A stretch of 64,000 nucleotides of DNA from Patellifolia procumbens. Lineage: Eukaryota > Streptophyta > Magnoliopsida > Caryophyllales > Amaranthaceae. The translations under genes and the position numbers were made by a program. The notes below the pieces were generated by a model. It saw only the letters and a list, made by a program, of their open reading frames with translations. It had not been told where the DNA came from and made no database searches. The DNA lies in contig CANSGD010000242.1 in the NCBI GenBank assembly GCA_947645195.1, forward strand, positions 884,001-948,000, given 5' to 3'. Shown piece by piece: positions 11,121 to 23,400 of the stretch. The number at the start of each line of letters is the position of its first letter. Position 1 is the stretch's first letter.

Positions 11121-11864
11121 TAGATCTAAAAGGCTAATCGGACTCAGTCAAGAAACTTATATTCATAAGGTTCTTTCTAGGTTCAAGATGGAAAACTCTA
11201 AGAGAGGTTTCATTCCCATGTAACACGGCATATCACTTGGCAAGACTCATTGTCCTTCAACACCTATTGAGGTCAAGAGAATGAGTAATGTTCCCTATAC
11301 TTCTGCAATAGGTTCTATTATGTATGCTATGATTTGCACTCGACCAGATGTTGTCTATGCCTTGAGCATATGTAGCAGATACCAGTCTAACCCAGGTGAC
11401 ACACACTGAATGGATGCAAAGAACATCCTTAAGTACTTACGAAGAACTAAGGATCACTTCGCTTCTTGGTATATGATGGAGAAAGAGAGTTAGTTGTTAA
11501 TGGATACATTGATGAGAGCTTTAGAGTGAAAAAGATTATTTTCGATCCTAATATAGTTTCAATTTTTGTCTTAATGGATGAGTTGTGAGCTGGAAGAAAT
11601 CTAAGAAAAGTACAAAGGCAGAGTACATTGCAACAGCTGATGTGGCAAAGGAAGTGCTTGGATCAAGAAGTTCATTTTAGAACTTAGTGTAGTTCCTAGC
11701 ATTGAGAATGTTATTGAGTTGTTTTGCGACAACAATGGTGCTATCTGCTATTGCTCAATCAAAAGAGCCTAGATCACATAAGAGATTCAAAAATGTGCTC
11801 AGGAAATTCCATCTTATTCGAGAGATCGCTGGAAGAAGGGATGTAAAATTAAGCAAGGTTCACC
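11121..11864 (+). pseudogene. Ty1/copia RNase H, first part, interrupted by a solo LTR
   Basis: The plus strand holds YAMICTRPDVVYALSICSRY, then SWKKSKKSTKAEYIATA in pieces, IELFCDNNGAI and FHLIREIAGRRDVKLSKVH. After KVH the frame stops at the target site TCACC (11860-11864) and resumes as TDENVADPLTKPL at 13619 beyond the 1.75-kb insertion. Confidence 0.8.
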
Positions 11865-13613
11865 TGAGAGGCTAAAGTCGTATCACCTAATCAAAGATAA
11901 ATCCTAAGTCCTCTAACAATGATAGTTAAGGGAAGTAGGGTCGAATCCACAGAGAGACGAAGTTCTAAGTTGATACCCAGCTAAACAGCTAATTCAGACA
12001 AGATCAGATAAGAAACAGCTGAACTACTATATAGACTAAAGAAAGCAATATAAAGAAGAGATTTAAACTATGAAATAAAGGTCTAGGGAATTAGTTCGGT
12101 CCACCATGCTTATACTAATCAAGGGATCAAACAACTATCAGAACCTAGGTCAAGAATCGATATATTAGCGCACGTGTCATGCTATGTTTAAGTCTCAACG
12201 CCCATAATTCAACATATGCAGCATGTTCACAAACACAATCAGAATTATTGATGTGTACTAGGCCTCTAAAAGTAGGACGGGTCTGTGCAAACATTTATTA
12301 ACCTCAAGCAATCAATGAAATGCGCAATAACATTAATTACTCAATAAGAACAAATCACACCAGAATCAATCTAATCAAACCCTAGAAATTAATAGCAATT
12401 CAAAGTAATCAAGGTATAAATATGGATTCCCTCCCTAAATCCCTAGAAATCAGACTATTCAGACATAATCAAATGAACAATAATAAAACTAATATAAAAC
12501 CCTAATCCTAACATCATGAATCAAATCAATAATTAAACTAAGCAATCAAAAAGTAATTAAAGAGATTAAGAGTAAAGAGAAGTACCAATTGACAGAAAGC
12601 AATGACCTTTATTGAAATGAATCCGAGGTTCAATCACCTCTTCAACTAATCTAAAGTGTTAAATCTAATAAAACTCTCTAAAAACTAAACTAAGAACAAT
12701 GAAAATAAACTAGAATAAAATATGTCTCTAAAATAATGAGGGTTAGATATTTATAATAGCCCCTAAAACTAATTTAAAACGTAATAAAATAAGATAGATT
12801 TTCGGTTTCGCGGACTTGCAACCCGATTGGGCGGTGGTTGCCCTATGGCATCGGGTTGGTACAATCCGATCGGGCAACCATTGCCCTATGGCATCGGGTT
12901 GGTACAAATTTGAGCCATGTTAATTTCCTTCACAAAATAAAGTAACACATGTTTTGGGCTTCACCCGATGCGCGATCGGGGCCGAAATCCTGATACCCTA
13001 TCGGGCAACCATTGCCCTATGGCATCGGGTTGGTACAAAATGACCCAACTTCAAATCTCTTCTTTCCTTGAAATAAAGCAGCGGCAGCATTAAAAAAGTC
13101 CAACCAGATTGGATCAGGTCCTCTTTGCCCGATCGGATTGAGCCAATTTCTGGCGATTTTTGCGTCAACTTGCGAAAGTCATATCTCTCAAACCAGAAGT
13201 CTGTTTGGGGCGTGTGACATATCATTAGAAAGCTCTTGAAGTCTAGAATCCAACCCAATGGAATTTCTTGATTAACAATTTTCTATGAAAAGTTATGATG
13301 AAAATAGTGAACGTGTGTCAGTGTTGGCACTTCTTTCACTAACTCTTTGCTTCATTCCAACTCAAAGTCGTCCCAAACGGATGCATTGTGATCCTTGTGC
13401 AATCTACCTTCATATTCAATGATTAATAGGCTAGATATTTGATACTCATGATCAATTTGTATCAAAATAACCTGAAAATCATCGAAACATACAAACGAGG
13501 AGTAGTAGTTTACAACTTATGTAATTCATGTCATTATGCACCTAAATGCTCAAAAAGAAGTTCTAAATGCAATCTAAATGCATCTAAAAACAATATATAA
13601 ATGTGATACATCA
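11865..13613 (-). repeat. Solo LTR, copy 1 (1749 bp)
   Basis: On the minus strand it starts TGATGTATCACA at 13613 and ends CTCTCA at 11865. Flanking 5-bp duplications are TCACC and TCACA, the latter at 13614-13618. It aligns in reverse complement with the copy at 60051-61523, including GGATTCGACCC near the 3' end and the block around CATGCTTATACTAATCA. It holds a TATA-like TTATAAATATC near 12750 and a GC-rich tract of CCCGATCGGG-like palindromes at 12820-13140. No coding region was seen. TG...CA ends plus 5-bp target duplications fit a solo LTR of a gypsy family with large LTRs. Confidence 0.8.
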
Positions 13614-13730
13614 TCACACTGATGAGAATGTGGCAGACCCGCTAACTAAACCGCTTGCTTAACCTAAGCATGAAAGTCATACTAGGTCTACGGGGCTCTG
13701 ACATATGGGAGAATGGATTTTGTTGCTTGC
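13614..13730 (+). pseudogene. Ty1/copia RNase H C-terminus
   Basis: TDENVADPLTKPL is the conserved end of copia RNase H. It continues the frame broken at 11860. A stop follows after PLA, then KHESHTRST-like residues in a shifted frame. Confidence 0.8.
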
Positions 13731-15080
13731 TTCATGTTTGCAATTGTAAAGACTTTCATTATGTTTTGAATTTTTATCAATAAAATAAAATTTTTAATTC
13801 TTATTTAGTCATTTTGTTTAGTGTTGAATAAAATGTCCAAATGATTTGTGATCTCAAATAGGACTATCGAAAAAGTTTTGATAATGGAACCCTATAAAGT
13901 AAACTAGATTGGATTGTAAAGGTTGGTCTACAGTTAATTGATACCGCAGTTCCATGGGTTATGGAAACATAGAGATGTTTAACTGATTATATGGATGTAT
14001 ATTTGATACATTGTGACTTGACCTAAATAGATTGTAAAAGTAGAATCAAATAATATACTTGGTGGATTACTTAGACATGAGTATGTCCTAATTACCGCAA
14101 TATAATTAGTTTGATCTTGACATTATTAAACGCCGCACCACAAAAGGAGGTTATAAAGGCAATGATCAAGTGAGCTAAGAATTGAGTGTGAGTTATGGTC
14201 ATACAAGAGTGGATAAGTCGTCCTATTTGATAGGAATGGTGTCTGAGCTCTTGATGCGCGAGAATTGAAAATTGCATGGCCATTCGGGATGTGATTAAAG
14301 TATTAATCCTTATTAGAACAGTTCAAACTCAGCAATCAAGGAACAAAGTTTGAGAATAACATTGTGTTATCGAATTTCGTATTGCGTACTTGTCTTAAGG
14401 GCAAGTTGAGATTGAAGGAATATACCCTTATTCAAGTTTCGCAATTAATAAAATATAAATAGGAATATATTTATAGAGATAATAAGTTAATTAATTTTTA
14501 GTAATCACATTTATTTGCTAGAGAATAAATGGCGATTAGTGGTCCAATAAGATTGGACCGACAAGTAAGATTATTAATCTTATAAGGTCACACATTGCAC
14601 CATATTAAGAAAGATCATTAAGCCCATAAAAGGCCCTATATTGGCCGGCCATAGGGAAGGAAAGAAGAGAGAGGAGTCTCCTAAACTTTAACCTAATTCT
14701 CCTCTATTATTAATAAAGGTGATGTTAGGTTTTTTCGTAGATAGAAGTTAATCAACTTTCTATAGAAAACAGAATAACCAAAACCCTACTCCCTTTGAGT
14801 ATGGCGCCTAACCCTAAAAGGCAAGATAGAGAACTGATCATCTTTCTTCTGTTCTAGTAGACATGAGATCTTGAATAAAGGGACTACATCCAAAGTCCTA
14901 AATCTCTAAAGGTTTGCAGATCCGTGACAATACTATGAAGTAGTCTCTCCCACATAGTTGTTCAAGTCACGCATCAATGGTTGTTAATTATCTATTTAGT
15001 TTATTGGTTCGCGCGCGATTCTGTTTAGATGTTAGGAAATTATTTCCTGAAATTACTCTATGCACATCTAAATTCCTACG
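13731..15080 (+). repeat. Probable copia 3' LTR and flank (limits uncertain)
   Basis: The position after the copia RNase H end predicts the 3' LTR. The stretch is non-coding and has a TATA-like ATATAAATAG near 14453. A candidate TG start lies near 13824 (TGTTGAATAAAATG). I could not find the matching 5' LTR, which would lie left of the window, so the boundaries are inferred. Confidence 0.4.
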
Positions 15081-15839
15081 GTTACCTACCAAGTAAGAGA
15101 CTTGTCAGGAAGGTTCCGATATACGAGATCTTGTAGCACTTATCAATACGACGTTATCGATTAGTATTATACATAAGAAATCCAGTATAGATCCTCTTTT
15201 CATATACCACTTGGGATTTGCGATCCCCATAGTCACATCTTTGTCGATATCTATGTTTCTATGAAAAATCAACTCACATTACTTAAATCACTCACATGGG
15301 GTTTTATATCCTTACTCTTTTAAATGTTAATATATCCTCTTGCACTCTTGCTCTAATAAATTTGCATTCCATGTACTTCACACCGGCTAATAAATCACTT
15401 ATAGCTACCAATAAAACTCCCTCCGATAATATAAACTTCTAATTTGTTTGTAAATTGTAACTCTTTAACATGAAAATTGCATAAAATAATATTCGTAAAA
15501 TTGTCCTATTTGTAATTCAGCAATATGAAGGTGAATGTTACTAGAGCACGAGAGGGGTGGCTACTAATTGGCTAGAGGTTGCTAGGGCAGGGGAGGTAGT
15601 TGGGGTGGGGATTGCCAGGGCAGGGAAAGGCTGGCTAGTTCGGGGTTGCTAGGGCAAAGGAGGGTGGTTGCCACTGGGTGGGGTTTGTCAGGCAGGTGAT
15701 AGTGGTTGGGTAAGGGTGGGGGAGGAGGTTCCTATGTGGGGTAGGTTAGGTTTTTTTAAAATCAATTTTTAGGAAGGGAGAGCAGTTTCCATTCTTTTTT
15801 TATCAATCAAATAGGTAAACGATTGTCATGTGAAAAGAT
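15081..15839. other. Non-coding, with G-rich segment at 15540-15750
   Basis: No gene or transposon protein was recognised. The part 15540-15750 is strongly G-rich on the plus strand, with many GGG and GGGG runs spaced by short loops and repeated GCTAGGGCAGGGG-like words, so quadruplex formation is possible. The rest is ordinary AT-rich sequence. Confidence 0.4.
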
Positions 15840-16326
15840 GAAGTGAAGGTCCGATTAAGAAATGAAGTGATTCGGGAAAAGGTTGGAGTTGCATCAATTG
15901 AAGAAAAGATGAGGGAAAAGGAGACCAAGTGATGCGCCGGTGAGAAGAATTGAAGAGTGAAGGATTAATCAAATTGTAAGGGGCAGAGGAAGACCTAAGA
16001 TGACTTGGATGAAGGTAATTGAAAGTGATATGGGGTTACTTTGGATCGAGGAGAGCATGGCGTTTGGATAGAAGTGGGTGGAGGGGCAGTATCCACATGG
16101 AGGAAGGGGTGTGATTACTTCATTTATTTGTTTTCCTCAATTGTGTTTGTCTTTGTGTTAGAACTTTTGTTGAAAACTTCTTTTAAAAAAATTTTGGTGT
16201 AAACCTTTTTAAAAAAATTTTATCACACTTGTTGATGTCATCTCCTTTGCCAAAGGTTTCAGATGACGATTGATGTTAGGCGACTCCAAATCATTTTGGT
16301 AATAAGGTTTAGTTGTTGTTGTTGTT
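15840..16326 (+). mobile_element. 3' end of an RTE-type LINE with (TTG)n tail
   Basis: The plus strand encodes RLRNEVIREKVGVASIEEKM and then, with stops, the RT C-terminus, including GQRKT and WIEVGGGAVST-like words. This is followed by the characteristic 3' UTR ending in CATTTTGGTAATAAGG and a TTG microsatellite at 16314-16326. Fragments of the same tail on the minus strand lie at 19039 and 55310. It is truncated at its 5' end. Confidence 0.75.
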
Positions 16327-17010
16327 CTAAATAGGTAAATTGTTCTAAATGCTCTTTAGAGCAGATACATTAGAAAGGTGAAATAATTGGTGGATTATCA
16401 AAAGTTCGACCATTTTAAACAGATTGAGCGAAGATGAAATTATTTCCCATCAAATTTTCTTTTAACAAAATCTCACACATCTGAATCATTTTGTACTCGA
16501 AATGTGCTAGCTAAACAAGTGGGTAAATCCCTTTAAAAATTAGGCAATTTTGTAATACATTCATTCAAACTATAAATTATATGTGATGTCTGACATCCTA
16601 TTAGGCAATTGATTTTCTAGCCAACGTCCCGGCAGAAATCATCCTTCATTGAACAAAACTTTTATCATTGTCAGAGGCTGGAGTTAATTATACGAAATAC
16701 AAGAAGAATGGTGATTTACATGTACACAACCTCAACAAGATAATCAAACACACATTTGTTTGCTGTAATCGTTGTAAAATTCAACTTCTTTCTATCAAAA
16801 AAAATATATTAACTTCTAAATCACCCATCTTTAGCACAAGGACAACTATTGTAGCTCTTCTTGCCCCATTCTGTAACAATGCTGTTTCCCATACGAATCA
16901 AGATGAGAATCTTTTAAGCAACCATAGAATACATGCATGTGATTTTTGGGTAAAGTTCTTGTCATGCTCGCCCCCCACAGAATCAATTGAAGCGTGTATC
17001 ATCTATTCAA
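16327..17010. other. Intergenic, probable NDC1 3' UTR and downstream
   Basis: No coding sequence was recognised. The part nearest 17010 should be the 3' UTR of the NDC1 gene, which is read leftward. No canonical polyadenylation signal was identified with confidence. Confidence 0.4.
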
Positions 17011-17484
17011 CTAGCTAGCTTGAAAATTAAGAAAAAAATGTAGTTTCTGAACCAGAAGCTCAGTAGATCCATACACAGGCTTGTCGTTGTTTATCCAGTC
17101 TTTCTCCAGAAGTCCAATTTTGGAACTCGCATGCATCTCTTCAAGGAACTCAGATACTATGGAATAAATTGATATTTTTAACACATCTGCTAATGCATAT
17201 GACTTTGAGTGTGAAGGGCTACCCCTTTTCTTATTCATGGCTGTGGCAATATCTCTTCTAGCAGTGCTGTTTGTAGCCCATTTAATACCAGCAGGACCCA
17301 AGATATGATTTGGGGATTGTAAGTTTATCTTCTTTCCCATGTATGTTTCAACAGCAAGCAGACAAGACAACAAAGTTGATAACACCATAGCATGGCTCCC
17401 AGATAGCTGAGCAACTCCAAACTTATCTTCCTTGTGCGAGCGTACTTCTAATGATACGACAGCTTGGGCACACCATGCATACAA
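17011..17484 (-). CDS. NDC1: NDC1 exon 4 (last)
   Basis: It encodes the last 157 residues, from LYAWCAQAVVSLEVRSHKED to the stop after LHFFLNFQAS. The acceptor CCGCAG/TTGTAT follows a pyrimidine-rich stretch. It is separated from exon 3 by a 5432-bp intron. Confidence 0.85.
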   Translation of the reverse strand: MYAWCAQAVVSLEVRSHKEDKFGVAQLSGSHAMVLSTLLSCLLAVETYMGKKINLQSPNHILGPAGIKWATNSTARRDIATAMNKKRGSPSHSKSYALADVLKISIYSIVSEFLEEMHASSKIGLLEKDWINNDKPVYGSTELLVQKLHFFLNFQAS

Positions 17485-20400
17485 CTGCGGAAAATATTAG
17501 TTAAGACCAACTGATGAAAGTTAAATAACATAGGTCTCCAAAAGCAAGGAAAATATAAAAAACGAAAATATAAAGTTCAATACTTGAACAAATAGAAGTC
17601 ACAGTAAAAGGCAATTTATATTCTACACAATGATACACGATAAGCATTATGCTGCAGAGAGCATACAGTTCAAATAAAAGATACAATCCAGAACAAAATA
17701 AATATACCTCATCTTCATTTATTCAAGACCGTACAATTCAAAACATAATTAAACATGGTTAAAGAACGTAGAAAGGATGAAAGTACATGATGAAAGAGCA
17801 TGGATTCTACATCTTGATCACGGGACGCATTGCCCCTTGAACCATCAAAAATTGTCTCGTGTAAAGGAATTGGAAGTTCGAAACTGATTCTACTAGAGAT
17901 AACTGATTTACCAATTCACATCTAAGTTTCTTTCAAAAACGCAGTCATCCCGGATTTGTGATTGGGTTCTACATCTTCTTTGACTAGTGGTTTACTAGTG
18001 ATTGGGTGCTATTAGTAGTTCCGCCTCTTATCTTTCTTTAAATTTAACTTGAGTACTTAGCCCAAGTAGTGCAATCTGCAAGCATGGTTCTCCCTTACTC
18101 TTTGTACAAAAAAAACAAAACCTTATTTTCCCCATGGCTCATCTCGCTATAGAACAGGGCAGAATCGATAACTGGATGCCCGACAAAAAAAGTATATAGT
18201 TCTACGCATAATACCTTTATTGATTCATCCATTCAGAAACTTGCCAATTACTTTGATTAGCTTTCTTTTTGCTAAAGAGATGTCGCTGGTGCTCCACTAG
18301 ATCTTATATACTTGTCATGTGGTGTATCTTATGACATTGGTATCTTCTTAGATTCCTTAGATTAAAGTGATTTGTTACTCCGACACTTCTAATTTCCTTT
18401 CATACCCGTGTCGGAAGAATAGTGTCCCGTGGGACACAGCACGACACTTGGATACTCCATTTTGAACTAAAAACTTCAACCTAAAAGTTCATTTGGCATG
18501 TAAAATCAGCTAATTATTCAACTATCTCATTATTTTATAGGGGCTCAGAATTAAGTGAAAGTTACGCTAGCTGAAATATTTAGTAGTCACACAAACTTAA
18601 AGGTGTATTCATTTTCAATTGACCCCACACCAAAAACTAAACTAATACACGTCTCTTTAAACAAAAGGGAACTTCTACATGGTTTCAGACACGTCAATAT
18701 AGTAAAGCAAAACGAACGTAAATGTAAATGATACCCTTCATATTTAGACAAAGAGACACATCAATGTTAATGGGAAAACATTAAGTTTGCCATCATAAAT
18801 ACTTTCCCAAATTTTCAGCCTCCCGTTACGGTCGATAACAACTTTTCTATTCCCCCATTGATAACTCCACTCATAGAAATGCATCGTCGTGGATTGTTTT
18901 ACCCTTGTTTCTTCATATCCTTCATCTCTTTGATTATTCAAATTTGACATTGGCTTTCCTAAAGAAGAAATGCTATGACCTCGGTTATTTTGCATGAGAA
19001 AAAGCCTCAAATGAATTCAAAAACTATAACAAACCTCCATAACAACAACAAAACCTTAGTCTCAAAAACAGATTTGGGACAGCTAACATGAACCATAAGT
19101 TCATAATAGGATATTGTCTCTAGTGGAGAATGGAACAAGAAATGTGAAGGAGTAATTCAAAGAGGACAAACAAAGAAAAAGTGGAAGTGGAGTAAGCAAC
19201 AAGAAAAGGAAAGAAAAAAGCATAAGAAAATGGAGGTGTGAAGTGAAACTTGAGTATAAAGGTACAAAACTAAAATTTGAGGAAGTACAAGAAAAGAGGG
19301 CTAAGAAGTTCAGTAACTGTGATAATAGAGAAAAGGAAAAAATTGGTTAGCCTCCTAAACAAGCCTCCTATCCTTAGTTTTAAAAAGCGCGCCTGAGGCG
19401 CTAGGCGAGTGGAGGCGTTCGTCAAATCGCCTCCTCCAACGTTTTGCCTCAGGCGAGGAGAGGCGAGCGCCTTATGCCGCCTTGTGAGAGGCGCAAGGCG
19501 CGCCGCCTTCGAGAGTCGTACGAGAGACCGGAAAATTGTAGATGTGACTTCAAAATGTCAAAAACAAAAACAAAAACTTCAAATTTAGACTTACCTTGGC
19601 TTATTATACCAATTCCACCAAAAGCCCTTTATTAATTGTATGAATTTTCAGCAAATTTAACCCTAATTTTGAAACCCTAAGTTTGGGCGAAAAACCCTAA
19701 TTTTAAAATTGGAAGCATATGCTAGCAAACACCTTGCCGGAGGTGACAGAGGATGTCGGAGAACCTCTTCCCAGGCTTCCGGCCACCATAGGTCGCACGG
19801 TCGTCGTCAGAACTGAGATTAGGTTTCTGTTCTCTTTCTTTGTTCGATCTCTGTATCGCTTCTCTTTCACGCATGCTCACTATACTTCACTATTCTTTTT
19901 CTTTTGCCTTTTTCCTTTTTATTTTATTATATGTTGGTTAATGAAACTGAATAGTATTAGACTAAAGTATTGACAAGATAATGTTACTGTAATTCTGTGA
20001 TAACTTAGTACTATACACCTTCTCTTTTTATATTTTAAATGTTGTTATTCGAATATAATTATGCTAGTATACATTTCCTTTTTAAAATTTTATGGGTGTT
20101 ATTTTAGGTAAATTAAATGTATTTAGATGAAGGGCTTATCTTTTGAAAAAATATGAATACCACAAAAATATTAAAAAAAAAAAAAAAGTGTGCCTTATCT
20201 ACGAGAGGCGCGCGCCTTCGCCTTGCGCCTAGGCTAAAGAGACCCTTTGCGCCTCGGTGCGCCTCGCGCTTTTTAGAAACTAAGCTCCTATCCGGTGAAA
20301 ATATTTTGTTTTGAAAAACTTAAGAAAGATAATAGATATACTTCCTCCGATTCTAAACAAGTGGAACAAAGAGAAAGTGGGGGGAAACAAAAAGATTAGA

Positions 20401-23400
20401 GAGAGAAAGTTGGGGACCACAATTAAAAAGACAAAGGGCACTCTAACTAAATAAACAATTGGATACATATTGCTTGAGTAAGTGTTATCATGTGATTTTA
20501 TCATTTAAAATGTCTTATTTTGAGCTTAGTGTCACTTATTGTGACATTTCCATATTAGAAAAGTGTATCACTTATTTAGAAATGGAGGAAGTATAAGAAT
20601 TTACAGGACATAAACCATTATATGACAGATGAAACATTTGTATAAAAAGTAGTGAAAGAAAATATTTTTTATCACAACCTCCAAGACTATAGAATAGTAA
20701 AGAAAAGTGTGTCCAAAATAACAACCTATGTTAATGAGGGTAATGATAATCCTGATAAAACTGCCATCTATTTTGGTAATTTTGGTAATGTTGATGAGGG
20801 TATCCAAAGGAAGGATCATTGATTTGTCTGATTTCAAGAAAGGGTCTCTTCCTCCGATATACTTAGGTATTCCACTAAATTCTAAAAAGCTCAGTAAAGC
20901 TGATTGTGATGTTCTGGTTGATAAAATGCTAATGAAGATTAGGTGTTGGAGTTCAATACACTTATCTTATGCTGCTAGAATTGTGTTGGTGAATGCAGTC
21001 TTGAAGAGCCTTCATACTCATTAATCTTAAATGGTGTTGATTTCTAAAAGTGTGCTCAAAAGAATAGCTCAAATATGTAGAGGTTTTCTATGGGAAGGTA
21101 GTTACAAAGTCTCCTTCTATTGCTTGGGATTGGGTGTCCAAGCCTAAAAGCCAAGGTGGGTTGGGTATTATTAGAAATTATGAAAATTGGAATATTGCTG
21201 GACTAGGAAAGTATGTATGGTTTGTTGCTAACAGCTGAAATGATGTGGGTGAAGTGGGTTCATCATGTGTATCCAAGGTAGAAATTGGTGGGATTATCAC
21301 CCACCTAGAGATGCAGGATTGTGTGTGTTGTGAAGGATCAAATGAAAGATGGTTTCTTGCATCAATGGCAGAGTAGCCATACAATCAAAGGTGGTTATAA
21401 GTGGTTACAGTGTGATGCTGTGAATGTAGCTTGAAAAAATTGGGTATGGAATAGGTATAATGTGCCAAAGCATTCATTTAAAGCTTGGATGGCTGCTTTG
21501 AGGAAGCTGAAGACTAAAACTGTGCTTTCCAGAATTGGGGTTGCTTCTCTATGTAATCTGTAATGTGTGGCATCAGGATCAATAGATTCTTGAGGTGCAC
21601 CTTTAGTCAACAATGCTATAAACAGGTATGTAGCTGGCTGGAGATTCAGTATTCTCAGATGGATCAGCATTCAAGATGTTGGAAGAAATGTCCGAGAAAG
21701 TTTGCTATAGGCAAGAGGAAAAGAGGAGTGTGCTTTGCTGTTTTGGCTGCACTAGTGTATCAGATCTTGCAAGCAAGAAACAAAGCTTATTGGGAGCACT
21801 GTCTTTGTAGGCTGATGTTCTTGTTAAATCTGTAATGCAGATTATTTGTACTAGAATTAGGCAGAGAAGCGGTAAAAGGTGAGATTGAGAAGTTTGAGAG
21901 GTTAGCTAGTTATGTTAGCTAGCTGTTGGTCTGTGTTCTTGCTGCTGGTGTACTGCTGTATGTGTTAGCTTCAGACAGTGTATTGTAGCTGTGAGCTAGG
22001 ATGTATGCTTTTGGTATTGTTTAATGATATTCCTTACCTTTTACCCCAAAAAAATTAACAACCTACATTATGAACTCTTTGATTTATATTATGTGCTCTA
22101 GTCAAAAGTGTCACATAATTCGTAGATCGCTCTGGAACGGGGATCGAATCCGGGAACGGAATTCGCTGCATAGAGCTTTGATTTTAGGCAAATTGGCGAA
22201 TTGTGAATTGCGAATTGGGAACGAATTCGATCGAACCAATTCGAAATTCGCACATCACCCCAGCGAATTATGTGACAGTGAGTCAAACACAAGGCACTTC
22301 AACAAGGGTATGGAATCCTCACGAAAACTTCAACTTTCACCATAATACCTTGACGATCTTAACCCACATATTTGTAGTGACAATATATAAAAGAGGGCAA
22401 GTGAAGATAAAGTTATTGTGTATATGCTCAAAGGCCGACTAATATAAGAGCTTAAAGAAATCAAGATATGTTACCACAAGCATTTTTCATGTGAGAGGAC
22501 ATGCAAGAATCATTCAGAATCAAGAATATGCTTCATAAATGGTGTGTCCCCCACATCCATATCGAATACTACGACAGTTCCGCGTGTCTAAAATTTTGAA
22601 CTTCAGCATGTCAAAATGTCAAAGACTTAGACATATATATAAAATAACATAGCCTTGTCTGAATAACATAGGTAAGAATATTGCCTCATGTGGGAGTCCA
22701 ACTTCAAAGATTAAAAAAATTAGAACTTTGTGCAGTTAGCATTATTTTGTATCAATCGCCATCAGCTTCAGAAGCACTAACTTACCAGCCTAAAAAGCTC
22801 TTTTGCATATTATCTTGACATATCATTACTAAACATGGATATACGGGCCACCAGGTCATGGAAAAAAAAAAGTGACATTTACTAAAGCAGGAATATAGAG
22901 GGAGAAATATTAATACCTGGAAATCACTAAAAGAGTCACGAATTTCAGAACTTTGATGAATGTCATTTGGCGAGCTTAATTGATGTGATAGCTTGTTTAT
23001 GTTATCAGTTGAACTTGTTAAGCCTTCAGCTAACTTGGAAGCAAACTGCTCTAAAGGCCTCAAGCACACAGCCACTGCTCTCTTGTAAGTCTCACCAGTG
23101 TCTTCAAAAAAGGCAGCTCGACGCCAGGGTTCAGTGTTGCTTCCACAAACCATGCATAAATCAAGATATGCAAGATACTGGTGGAGAGATCTAGTATTAC
23201 TCTCTTCCAAAGCAATAAGAAGAGATTCACTGGGATTTGTTTCCATAGCTGCAGATCCCTTTGATGTAGCAAACACAAATCTCTTTGTATGTAGAACCTG
23301 TACAGGTATTATATAAAATGATATTAAGAACTTGGTAGATAGAGCAATTTACAAACAACCTAAAATGAACATAGAAGTAAAACAAAATAGGCCTACAAGC

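Larger units (their letters stand above)
17485..22916 (-). other. NDC1 intron 3 (5432 bp)
   Basis: The large size is explained by insertions: an RTE tail at 19039, a 912-bp TIR element at 19373-20284, a Stowaway-like MITE at 20341-20591, an L1-like LINE fragment at 20760-22056 and a 169-bp MITE at 22109-22277. The rest (17485-19038 and 22278-22916) is AT-rich with no recognised feature. Confidence 0.7.

Noticed and set aside
18744..19010. Minus-strand frame of 88 codons ending in DRNGRLKIWESIYDG
   Set aside because: It looks protein-like but has no family I recognise, lies inside NDC1 intron 3 next to an RTE tail, and adding it would break the smooth exon 3 to exon 4 join.
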